From Coprinellus micaceus (lineage: Eukaryota > Basidiomycota > Agaricomycetes > Agaricales > Psathyrellaceae): 64,000 bases of DNA. Made by a program: the position numbers and the translations under genes. Where the stretch lies: positions 434,001 to 498,000 of the forward strand of contig OX596336.1 in the NCBI GenBank assembly GCA_951394405.1, written 5' to 3'. The notes under the pieces were generated by a model that saw only the letters and a program-made list of their open reading frames with translations, did no database searches and had not been told where the DNA came from. This document shows, piece after piece, positions 21,977 through 32,337 of this stretch. How positions within the stretch are numbered: the stretch's first letter is position 1; every line of letters starts with the position of its first letter.

Positions 21977-23237
21977 TTAGTCAATCCTGCGATACTGATC
22001 CACCAACCTCCTCTCCGTCCTCTCGCTCCACTCCGAGTCTTCGGCCGACCCCTCGACGACGACGTGGGGTAAGCGAAGATCTAAACGTTCGTATACCCGG
22101 ACCGTCAACAATAGATTGTCGCGAGGTCCAGTGTTATCCCCCGGAAGGCAGTAGACCAACACATGCCGCAAGTCCGACAAGAATACCTCGCCAGGGTGCC
22201 GCCTAAACAGGTTTTTGGGCGGAACCTCGTACAGCAAGGCATTCTCGCGCCACGTGCGGAGCGTACCCATCTTCCAGCGAAAAGCTGGGGCGAGTACCAC
22301 CGCTTCCCCTCGAGTGAACGACATGCGCAGTGCTGCAGTGTCGTCCGAGAAACGGAAGCGCTCCGAGCACCAGTCGCACGAGGCTCTGGGTGTAAGGTAC
22401 CGATGCTCGCAGTCGTCAGAGATGGCGTAACCACGCTCTTTGTACTTTGCCAAAGCCCCGGCCTCGCGAGGCTGAGGGACATTCCAATCCCGCGTCTTCG
22501 GAACCCTGCAATGGTTGCGAATTCCTACCCGGTAGCCACCTGTTAGGTGAACCCCACATCGGCAAAGGAAAGCTACACTCACCCTTTCGATTGGAAGTGG
22601 CTTCCGGGTAAAATGATACAATGCCGGTGGGGGTGATAACGTTCATTACGACGGTCGAATGGAAGAAGAGTATTGGGGTGCAAGGAGATGATGAGAGAGA
22701 GCTGATGACGTTTATCTTGAGACCACGAGACGCATGGGCCAATGTCGCCACCTCCCCGATTCCATCGACGTCCTGGTAAGGCCCCGCCGTCCCTACCGGC
22801 TCTTCCTTAGGCAGCAGCGTGTATTTCCTCTTGAGGAAGAAGGCGACAACAGTCTCGTAATGGATGACTGGGCAGTAGAAGTCGAGATCGGCTGGGAACC
22901 AGGTGCTGATGAAGGCCAGGTAAAGGGCGAAGGACCCCGAAAGAATAGTGTTGCATTCGGTCATCATGCGGAAGGTGGCGACAGGGCACAAGTCCCAGAC
23001 CTCGAACACGTCGTTGAGCCGTGTAATGAGGACGGAGTATGCCAGTGCACTGTATGGTTCGATGTCGCCCAGCACCACCAGTTCTGCTAAAGTGAGGTAC
23101 ATGAATACCTCAGTTTGCAGCTCGAGGGCGAGCGTCGTCCAACAGCGTCCTGTAAAGAAAGTGTCATCATCTGCGGAAGGGATACACTAGCAAGACTAAC
23201 GGAAAAGTTGGGTCTTGATTGACTGGGAAGTATGCAT
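21977..23237 (-). CDS. F-box-like plus nucleotidyltransferase-like protein A
   Basis: Three exons (23237-23201, 23149-22583, 22539-21977; introns 51 and 43 bp) sum to 388 residues. Residues about 15-45 resemble an F-box (LALELQTEVFMYLTLAELVV). Residues about 80-105 contain SGSFALYL...FPADLDFYCP, which is the Gly-Ser then Asp-x-Asp pattern of the nucleotidyltransferase superfamily core. It is followed by LKINVISS and FHSTVVMNVITPTG. The last exon has KYKERGYAISDDC and a C/H cluster with SCDWC, possibly a zinc site. This motif order recurs in three other genes of the insert. The usual third carboxylate appears replaced (IN instead of a D), so catalysis is uncertain. Family naming is my inference from motifs. 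Confidence 0.7.
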
Positions 23238-24532
23238 AATTGAGTCGTTGGGGTGAAGGATGAGGGAATGAAGCTGCTCCGCGTAATATGTAGTCTTTTA
23301 AAGGAAAGGCTCACGGTTGGAAAATACGACGACCTTGCGACCCCAAAAATTTACCGCCTAAACCCATCCCCAGCATCCGCATGACTTGGCGGGATCGTTG
23401 TATCCATTTACTACGGCACCACGAAATCCCGCCCCCGATCGGGTGATGATAGGCCCCATCCCTTGAATTTGAGCGAGAGGGACGCGCGACGGTGCAGACT
23501 GCGGTCACCGACTTGGGGTGGGGGGACGGGAGGGTTTGAGGGATGGACGTGCCTGCAGAGATGAACACCCCTGTTTGGTGTTGTATGGCATCAACGCCGC
23601 TCACCTTGTAGCAGGGGCTACAATGATCCGCCTTAACCTAAGAAAAAGCCAGAGGTCGGTCTTGAATCCACATGGCTACGTACGACGACGTCGTATTCAT
23701 TACATACATTGTCTCTCCTACGAAATCAGGTACACGTTCATCGCTCCCCAAAGTACTCGAAACACGGGAAGGAGCTGAGAATGAACGAGAGCGCGATCAC
23801 GGAAGGTGAGGAGCGGAGGTCTTCGACCCGTGCAAAAGGTGACCTGCCAAGTGGTTGTCATCAGTTTCAAGCGTCGAAAGTCGTCGCGCCGGCACTAGAC
23901 CCTCACAAACGATGTTTGAGCTCCCCAAATACAGTGTGTACCAGGACCCACATCCAAACTGGAATAGGTTTGCGAGCATACCTATCGGGTGTTAACCGCG
24001 CGGTTCTCTGCGTAGCAAAATCGAAACTCACAGACGCCGTCTTTTGTAAACGGCCACCCTCAACTTATTTTCATCTTCTACGGCCCGACAACACTCGCAC
24101 TCGCCCTTCGTAGCGTGAGTTGAACTCGACGATGCCATCCCTTCCGGACCGTCAAGAGGCAAGATCGCATCGGTCTTCAAACGAAAGCAACTGAGTACCC
24201 GCGGTAATTGGGACATGGGATAGAGGGGTGTCGACAGGAGTAGGGTGTAAGACGTGATGGTGTTAAACAGACAAGCGTGGTGGTATGGAGAGTGCGAAAT
24301 CGTAGTCCCGTATTCTCAATAACAATCATCAGTTGTGATCCGTCTATCAAATCAAAGGGCTTAGACGCCCGAACTTCGACGCTTATTCATACCTACAAGA
24401 CGACCCACGGATGTCTACTAGACCCACTCCTTACCTGAACCCACTGCTCTCGTTGGATATCACGCAAACGCTCTGGTTGACAGGACCAGGTGTAGCCCAA
24501 ACCACGTTCACATTTGAAATTTGAGAGAACGG
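23238..24532. other. Intergenic stretch without a supported gene
   Basis: About 1.3 kb between gene A and the second F-box/LRR gene. Open stretches on both strands lack motifs, consistent frames or splice logic, so I treat it as promoter plus untranslated or decayed DNA. Confidence 0.4.
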
Positions 24533-25873
24533 CTACTCTACGACTATCATGTTCACGGTTATCCCTCTCTCCCGCGTTTCTCTGAGCGCGTTGAACCACC
24601 CCTCAATTGCCTCGATCGCAGCCACGTAGACGGATGTCGCGATTGTGATGGTTTTGAGACGGGGGAGCTCCGTACGCTCGATAACTCGGAGCGCACCAAG
24701 GACAGCGCCGCGACCGCCCCCGGTAGCGCCTTCCGGCCGAACATAGACGATGTCGATTTCGTTGACGGCTGTGTGAGAAGCGAGATCTCGGACGGGGGCA
24801 TGAATGGGCCACTCAGTGGTTATCAACACGAGGTTGGCCAAGTTCGGGCAGTATGTTGATATGTGCGGGTGCCAAGATTCGGGGTCCTCCCAGTCGTATC
24901 CTTCGGCGAAAGCCAGTTCCCCAGACCCATACCCGACTTCCTTCAACTGGTTTCCATACTCCTCCATGAAGGGCGCGATAAACGGCACAGCCTTTTGGAG
25001 GTGGACTACACGGAGTTTAGGGAGGGCGTGATTGACGATACACGCGCTGAGGAAGACCCCTGCCCTGTTAAGACCAGTCACGGTGTGGTAGCGACGGCGA
25101 ACACTACCGATTGACAACGTAACCAAGGACTGGTGCTGCGTCGAGATCGGTTCCTCATTGTCATCGGGTCCCTGTGCTGGGGTGTATGCCGAGTCGAGGT
25201 GGAGGGTTTCCAGCTTGGGGAGGGTGCGCAGTAAGTCCTTGAGCATGCGCACAGTTGGCTCTTCACCCACCGACTCGAACTGGAGTCGAGTTAGTCTGCG
25301 ACAGGACGTGCCAAGCGCCTGCACAATGGCGTCAGGCCGGAAACGGTCCGCCGACGATCTCCCCAACGAAGGGTTGCGTATGACGAGCACACGGAGGTTT
25401 GGGATCAACTTGAACAGACCCGTCAACAACGACGGCATATATCGCCCTGGAATGCGTAGGTCCACTCGCCACGTCCACGCACCGACGTCGTCGGTTGAAA
25501 TTCCGGTTCCCCGAGCAATGACCTCCCGTGCTTCTTCGATGTCGTCCTGAGAAGTGAGCACCAAGTATCGGCTGACAAGGCAGAACGCCGTGACATAGAA
25601 TTGGCGCGACACGAGGAAATAGCACTCTTTAAACAACTCCTGTTCCTCCTCAACGTCGACTTCCACCCCGGCGACATCTTCCCATTGGAGAGAAGGGGAG
25701 AAATCTGCGTGGGTGTAGAGGCAAAGTTCGAGGATGATTGTCCACAGTTCCGCCGGAAGTATATCTTCAGCCTTCCGTGGTGTAGGCGATGACCGCAACG
25801 CGCTTGGGACAGGCTCGTCACCCATCACACCTGGCGATTGCAAGGGAGGGAACTCCGGAGTGGGCGTTGTCAT
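24533..25873 (-). CDS. F-box/LRR-type protein 2
   Basis: Single exon. I start it at the Met at 25873 (MTTPTPEFPPLQSPGVMGDE), giving 446 residues; an upstream in-frame Met at 26008 adds an unlikely hydrophobic extension across a TATATAAA-like box at about 25970. The F-box segment is AEDILPAELWTIILELCLYT. Leucine-rich-repeat-like units follow: LIPNLRVLVIRNPSLG, LGTSCRRLTRLQFESVG, LRTLPKLETLHLDSAY, ALPKLRVVHLQKAV and CPNLANLVLITTEWPI. Architecture and order parallel F-box/LRR 1 at 18.6 kb and the broken copy at 50.8 kb, so the insert carries three paralogues. The presumed role is SCF substrate adaptor; the target is unknown. Confidence 0.8.
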   Translation of the reverse strand: MTTPTPEFPPLQSPGVMGDEPVPSALRSSPTPRKAEDILPAELWTIILELCLYTHADFSPSLQWEDVAGVEVDVEEEQELFKECYFLVSRQFYVTAFCLVSRYLVLTSQDDIEEAREVIARGTGISTDDVGAWTWRVDLRIPGRYMPSLLTGLFKLIPNLRVLVIRNPSLGRSSADRFRPDAIVQALGTSCRRLTRLQFESVGEEPTVRMLKDLLRTLPKLETLHLDSAYTPAQGPDDNEEPISTQHQSLVTLSIGSVRRRYHTVTGLNRAGVFLSACIVNHALPKLRVVHLQKAVPFIAPFMEEYGNQLKEVGYGSGELAFAEGYDWEDPESWHPHISTYCPNLANLVLITTEWPIHAPVRDLASHTAVNEIDIVYVRPEGATGGGRGAVLGALRVIERTELPRLKTITIATSVYVAAIEAIEGWFNALRETRERGITVNMIVVE

Positions 25874-26371
25874 CTGAGTGGGAGGAGGGAACTGGAAGAG
25901 ACCAAGACAGTTTGGGTACGAAATTGAAGAAAGGGCGGAGCACCCAAAACATGGGGGACTTAGCGATATATAAACCTGCGTCATTGTTTCATGCTGGTGG
26001 GACCTCACCCCAATCCAGAATCCAAGGTCGAGGGTCCCCCTGGTTTGCGTTTGCTCTTGACGACCCCTATGGTGGGCGCCAATGCGAAGAGGATGCCCCC
26101 AATCTGAGTGGGCCTAATCCTGTCGCTGTCAGAAGGAAGGAGAAATGGATACGCGTGCTTGTAGATTCGGGTCGGCATCAGATGTACACCACGTGCGTTT
26201 CCCGCCACCGGTCTCCCGGACCTCCTTCTCCTTACCTCCTACCTGCCCGACGGTCGTCGGCCCCACAATCCGCCCGCTTGGCGCAGGAAGTCATCCGCGC
26301 CCCATGGCGGGTCATTTGGGGTCCCAACTTTGAGACAAAGGTCCTTACTCCCTTTCATTCGATCACCCACC

Positions 26372-29300
26372 ATGCCCCGACGCCACAAAAGCCCTTCCGC
26401 TCGCGAGCGGCGAGCATTTCGTGAGTTATAACGAGGGGTCACAGCCAGCTCACTTATGACTACCAGGCAGGCTGTTTAGGGCCCTGCCCGCGGAGATCCA
26501 ACTCATGACTGTTCCGTACTTCAGTCTTCGAGAATTGACCATTCTATCGAGTAGTCCGATATTCGTGGAACTGGTGGCGAACGAATTGCGTAACCGTGTA
26601 CGGGACATGCTGTTCGAGTGGGGGCTTGATCCAGACGCTACGTTTGTCATTATGGAGCAGCTGGAGGTGGTCATTTCGGGGTCTGGGGCTCTGTACATCA
26701 CAGCACCGAGTACCTGGTGGCCTGCCGATCTCGACTTCTACTGCCCACTGGGAAAGTCTGACGCCGTCAAGGAATTCTTCGTGACCCAAGGATACGAGGA
26801 GTATCCACCACCCATCACGGACCAACGTTCGGAAGAGCATGACATTGACGGAGCGTTATATGAAGTGGTGGGATGCCTGAACAGCATCGCCTTTCTCGCG
26901 CACAAGGAAGCAAGAACGAAGATAAACCTCATGGAGTCCGTCGTCCAAACCGCAGAGGCCCCCATTTTCGACTTTCATTCCACTATCGTCATGAACGCCA
27001 TCTCTAGTCGCGGCGTACGGTGCTTCTATCCCGACTGGACCTTTTCTGGACAGAGTGCGTAGTCAATGACATGTTGTTCGAACGCCCATTGACCCAGTCT
27101 AGGCTTGATTAGTGATAACCAAGGATACAGATATCCGAGAGGATACACGGTTATAATCCGCCAAGGATAGGATACGGATGGACGCCCGGCTAACCGGGCG
27201 CTTATCCGTATCCGGTTCGGATTTCCGCGGATACCCGATCAAATCTCGGCATACTCGGCATTGCCGGACATGCCGGCGATCGACTATACAGTACCAAAAA
27301 TGCGATTTCTGTTGTGCACTCCTCATACAGCCGAAACTAGCCTACGAATTCACTCTCTAAGCTTTCGAAAATCTCGCTATGTCTTCCCTCGCTCCCGCAG
27401 CCGACCAAACCACCAGCCGACGTGGCCGCGTTCTTCAGCCAACCAAGCGCAAGCAACAGGCGCCGATTACGGCGTTCGTCAAAGCGTTCAAAAAAGCCCG
27501 CACCGCCTTAACGCCAGGTAGGCGTGACAGTGCCGAGACTGGGCTGTCAGAACCAGATGAAACTGGTTCGACTTCTCGAAGCGTTCCCACCCCGCCCACT
27601 GCTGCTCTCCCTGGTGCTCCCCCGTCTGCGTCCGCCCGTACTCGCATTGTGCGCGCATCCGCATCGGTCGTGATCGAGGACTCCGACGATGACGCCGACC
27701 ACGATGATCAGTCGTCTAACGGGGACGTACTGCCCCTCGACAACGACGTCATTATGCTCGACGCCGCACCTACGACTTCCACACCTGCGAGTTCGAAGGA
27801 AAATGGGGGGGAGAGTTCGAAAACGGGGCAGTCGGAGAACATAGGTGCGTAAATGTGAGCTCGCTTCGTTTTTATATATCTCATTGCCCAGTGCCAGACG
27901 GAAAGTGGACCGCGCCCGTCTACGGCTTCTTCAAGCCCGAGCCCTCGAAGAAGCCGGTCAATGGGCGTGCGTGCTACACCTGGGAATGCATTGCGGAACA
28001 CTGTCGCATGCCCACCCGCTTCGTACGCCGCTACGCCGACAAGAAGGTCATCGACGCGAAGACCGGCCAGGCCAAGTACGTCCTCGACGGCTCCACCGGG
28101 AACATGCGCGGCCACGTCAAGAAATGCTTCGGTTCCGACGCCCTCGAAGCAGCTGACAAGGCCAAGAATGCGGACGAGGTTCGCAAGGCGGCCAACACCA
28201 ACGGCGGCCTGCTCTCCGCCCATGCTATCACCACTGCCTTTGCTCGAAAGGGCAAAGGTAAGGTCACGTACTCGACACGTCCTCACACGGAGGTCGAATC
28301 TCGGTAAGTACTTTATCTCATTTTGCTCCGTTTCGCTGAACGAACATGTTCTACTTCAGGGCCGAGACCGTGCGCTGGGTGTCGGAAAGCTTTCGCCCAA
28401 TCAGCATTGTGAAGGACCGAGGGTACAATACTCTCATGAAGACCGGACGACCCCACCACTACGTACCGTCACCCAGTACGGTGTCGCGGGATATTAAGAT
28501 GGTCTTTGCGAGCGTTCGGAACCGCATTGCCAAGCTGCTTCAGGTGAGTTGCGCTGTTCGTATACTCCCCCTACACTTCCTCACGGAACTCAGGAACACC
28601 CCGGTTCCCTCCACTTCGCACATGACTGCTGGACCTCGCCCAACCACCGCGCCTACGCTGCCTTCACCGTCCACTTTGAGCAGAACGGCCAGCCGTTCGC
28701 CCTCTTGCTCGACTTCGTCGAAATCCCCCGCTCTCACACTGGTCTCAACCTTGCGATCGAATTCGCGCGAGTCCTCCGCGAGTTTGGGATTGAGCACAAG
28801 GTACGTCCGACTCACGCTCGGTATACACATATATTTATGCCTTCTACGTAGCTCCTGAGCGTGACGTGCGACAACGCCTCCAACAACGACGCCATGGTTC
28901 GCGAGCTTCAAAAGCTCATCGACACCTTCGCAGGAGAAGCCTCCCTCACTCGCTGCTTCCTCCATGTCGTGAACCTCGTTGCGAAGACGACAATTCGTGT
29001 CTTCGACGTGCCCCACAAGAAGACGGATGGTGACGACCCCGGCTCTTCTACGACTGGTGACGCCATCCTCGATAAGGCTCGGCGGGAGCTTGAGAAGCTG
29101 GCTGAGAATCTCGAGCTCGAGGATGCGGAGACGCGGGCAGCAATGGCGGAAGAGTCACGCGAGTTGGAGGGGGAGGATGACGAAGGACAGAGTGAGCTCG
29201 AGAATAGCACGGAGGGGTGGGTGGATGAACGTGGACTGATGTCCGATGCGGAGCGTGACGAGTTGGATAGAAGTGTGCTCCCTGTCCGGCTCGCTATTCT

Positions 29301-31317
29301 CAAGGTGCGTGCCGCGTTTCAGGGTTACGGATTCTTCCTAGTCTGATCATTGTCTCCTGATAGCTTCGTCGGCTCTCCTTCGCGATTATTCACTCGTCCA
29401 CCATCCTCCTTCCGCTCTGGTACGAGACTCTTCGTATGCTCGGTCTTGCACTGAAGGCCATCCCGCGCGATGTGGCGACTCGGTGGAACTCGACGTATGA
29501 TATGTTGAAGTTCGCACTTGAGTACAGGGCTGCCATTGAGACAATGGTCAAGGAGAAGGCGTTGCGGTGCTATGAGCTCGATGATGAGGAGTGGGCGATG
29601 ATCTCGCAGCTTACTGATATTCTCAAGGTATGTAACACCTCCTATTCTGGGTGACGTTGGGCACTGACGTTGGGCACTGCCGCCTGCTGTCATCTAGGTG
29701 TACAAGCACGCTACTCTCTTCTTCTCTCGTGGTACCCCCTCGCTTCCTACTGTTATCCCTGCTATGGACCACATCGACGATATCCTGACCGAACAATCCC
29801 TCAACAAGACTGCTTTCCTACCATCCATCCGTGCTGCATGCACGCTCTCGAAGCAGACCCTCAATAGATATTATAACAAGACGGACGAGTCGGAGAACTA
29901 CCGTATTGCGATGAGTAAGTCCTCCATTTTGCACAACACGGACCATGGCTAATGTTCTGAGCAGTCCTCCACCCTTCCTTCAAGCTCGACTACTTTCGGC
30001 AGCGTGGCTGGCTGCCATCGTGGGTGGAGACTGCGGAGGAGATGCTCAGGGATGAGTTTGAGCGTTCATATTCAAGCCTGGATATGCCCTCAGACTATGC
30101 CAACACCATTGCCCTCGAGGATGGTGCACCATCGAAGGTATGTTGTGGGCATATTTCTCTAATGTGTCGTAGTACTCACATTCATTTAGGTCAATAATGA
30201 ACCAAATATCTTCGACTCCCTTCCCTCCATCCCATCGCGTTCCCGTACTGCTATTATTGATGAGATTGACCGGTACCTTGCATCCCCAATCGAGAAGAAT
30301 GTAAGCGACCCTATGGTGTGGTGGCATGACCGCCGGACCCTCTATCCTCGTCTTTCGAGGATGGCTCTGGACTACCTGTCTATTCCCGGTACGTTCAATG
30401 TCGTCTTTCATTCTTTTAGCTCTAAGTTCTTTCATCTAGCAACGTCGGTTGATGTCGAGCGATGCTTCAGTCGTGGTCGGATCCTTCTTAGCCATCTCCG
30501 AAACCGTCTTAGTGCTCAGACCACCCGTGCACTTATGTGTTTGAACTACTGGAGTAAGGTGGGTCTTATCAAAGACCGTGACGTCCTCAAGGTGATTCGG
30601 AGCCTCGACTCTCTCGATGGTGATGAGGACTTGGACCTGGAGGAGGGTTGGGACACCATTGATCTATTGTAGTGTTACCAGTGTACACGTTACATATATG
30701 TATGTGCTGATATGACTGAATTGCTACCCCATATCTGTCCAAACCTCAGATAATCTGGAGATATCCTTCAATCTATCTGTTAATCCGTGAATCCGTCGGA
30801 AATCCGTGAGAATCTGTATCCGTACCCGTATCCGCTTGGAGGATAGGATAATTCAAAGGATAGGATAAGGATTGGACTTACCGTATCCGAGGATTATCCC
30901 TGGTGAACACTAGGCTTGATCAACTACTCTTCTGGCCTATCTCACTGGCTCGAGCGCGAAGAGCACGAGATGGAAGTCCTGAACAAATACAAGGATCGAG
31001 GTTACAGCGTACTATCCGATTGCCGAACTCTTCACGGTCGGGGGGCAACCTGTCACATCTGCGCTCAGCAGCTACGACACCTGAACCTGGATGTCGTGGG
31101 CATGACATTCAAGCCCGGCGACAACTTCCAATCCTCGCCCGTCTACCACTGGATGCTTGGGGCGTTCGCACCGGAGGACGCCTCATCTTTCAACACGGGG
31201 ACCCTTGTTATCGTAGAGGGCGACGCAGCCGACGCAGTGTTTGACGGTCTATATGGACAAGTCGAGGTACTAGGCAAGCGGAGGGTGAAGAAGAATTATG
31301 CAAAGTTCGGGTATTGA
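26372..31317 (+). CDS. F-box-like plus nucleotidyltransferase-like protein B, with a hAT element in its intron
   Basis: Three exons (26372-26420, 26467-27054, 30914-31317) sum to 346 residues. Exon 1 is basic (MPRRHKSPSARERRAF). Exon 2 has an F-box-like RLFRALPAEIQLMTVPYFSL, the core SGSGALYI...WPADLDFYCP, KINLMESV and FHSTIVMNAISSRG. Exon 3 has YKDRGYSVLSDC, then CHIC and VGMTFKPGD. The second intron is 3,859 bp because a complete hAT transposon occupies its 3' end; without it the intron would be 48 bp, like those of the paralogues. The original acceptor is duplicated and a new AG is formed by the last base of the hAT plus the first base of the target duplication, so the reading frame survives. 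Both NTase-like motifs are intact. Confidence 0.72.
27102..27109. repeat. 8-bp target duplication of hAT copy 1, left
   Basis: GGCTTGAT, repeated at 30913-30920 immediately after the element. Eight base pairs is the size expected for the hAT superfamily. Confidence 0.92.
27110..30912 (+). mobile_element. hAT DNA transposon copy 1 (3,803 bp)
   Basis: The terminal inverted repeats are imperfect: the left end reads TAGTGATAACCAAGGATA and the right end, inverted, TAGTGTTCACCAGGGATA. Many GGATA/TATCC-type motifs cluster within about 130 bp of each end and are likely transposase-binding subterminal repeats. The element carries one multi-exon transposase gene on the plus strand and is flanked by perfect 8-bp duplications. 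A copy with identical predicted proteins lies at 44161-47963. Confidence 0.93.
27379..30672 (+). CDS. hAT transposase, copy 1
   Basis: Multi-exon gene filling the element. Exon 1 is an acidic, Ser/Thr-rich leader (MSSLAPAADQTTSRRGRVLQ). The exon at about 27889 carries a BED-type zinc finger (CYTWECIAEHC...NMRGHVKKC). Later exons carry the RNase H-fold catalytic regions: HDCWTSPNHRAYAAF, a second acidic site VTCDNASNNDAMV, then CFLHVVNLVAK and DVATRWNSTYDMLKFALEYR. The last exon is the hAT dimerisation region (VDVERCFSRGRILLSHLRNR, then TRALMCLNYWSKVG). Introns are 45-65 bp. No stops were seen within the spliced exons, so the enzyme may be active. It cuts the inverted repeats and makes 8-bp staggered insertions. 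Confidence 0.85.
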
Positions 31318-32337
31318 GAACATCTGGACATTACTATATTGTAGATACACGAACATGCCTTTCAATCGCACGTCACTGTACCGCATACAACAACCCATCC
31401 CGTACATTTAAAGTTTAGTTTTTGGCCATCGGGATCCAGATGCACGTCCAATGACTATGAGGCCCTTCGTACGTGAGGTATACCAAAATATGCGTCTCGA
31501 GGGGCTGCTTATTGACGGCAACCACCGAATATGAAAACGGCAAAGAGATCTCTCTGAAGCGGCCCTGCAGCAAGTGTGGTTCCTCCCTCCCAAGTCCAAG
31601 TGCGTACGACGCAATGGCATGAAGTACTGATTGATATTATTAACGCCAACTTCAGTTTTAAGGAGCTTGTCGGCCTCACTCACTGTTGTGTCGGGCATTG
31701 GACCTATCCAGATCCCAAAAGCAAAGGTGAGCGGCCACGGGTTGAAATTCTGGGAAGGCGGAACCTGCAGCCGTCAGAACGAGCCATTTCCACATCGAAA
31801 ACACCGCAAACTTACATGTCACCGACGCCATGTTTGTATCATCCCGCACGTCGATGGGCATGGGCTATATATATGGAGAGACCAGTGGCGGGCCGGACCA
31901 ATAAGGCTGAACACATTCGGAGCTTGCGCTGCTGCCTACAAAACTCAGGCAGACAATAAAATTTCTTCTCAATACTGGGGTACTCTTTCGATCGCACAGC
32001 AAGTAATCAAATTTCCTGGGCAACCGCAGCACAAATCCGGCTCCACGCACCAGTGGGTAAATAGATTTCTTTCGAACACCGTCGATCCCTCTCGATCGCA
32101 CGGCAAGCTAAATTAACTGAGCGGAAGTGACTTGCGTACCCTGACGTCCACCCTGGGCGTCTAATTCCGATGCCTGTACTCCAATGCGATCGCCCAACCT
32201 TACCTTCGCAACCTCAGGCTGGGAGAAGCCTAGGCCTCGACCCTGAGCGTCTCCGACCTCGTGACCACGTCCTCGCCACACATGGGCAAATAACCCCTAC
32301 TCTACTTGATATCTACAGGGTCCTCGTGAACAACGGC
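31318..32337. other. Non-coding kilobase between gene B and the Helitron gene, with a short direct repeat
   Basis: No gene is supported. A near-identical direct repeat with core TCGATCGCACRGCAAG occurs at about 31988-32003 and 32092-32107. The Helitron 3' terminus (a CTRR end after a hairpin) should lie here on the minus strand. Several CTGG/T candidates exist, but none has a clear hairpin. Confidence 0.4.

Noticed and set aside
23238..24532. A gene between NTase-like gene A and F-box/LRR 2
   Set aside because: Short frames on both strands show no motif and no closing splice model.
27708..28286. Antisense 192-residue frame inside each hAT
   Set aside because: It mirrors the BED-finger exon of the transposase and has no motifs of its own.
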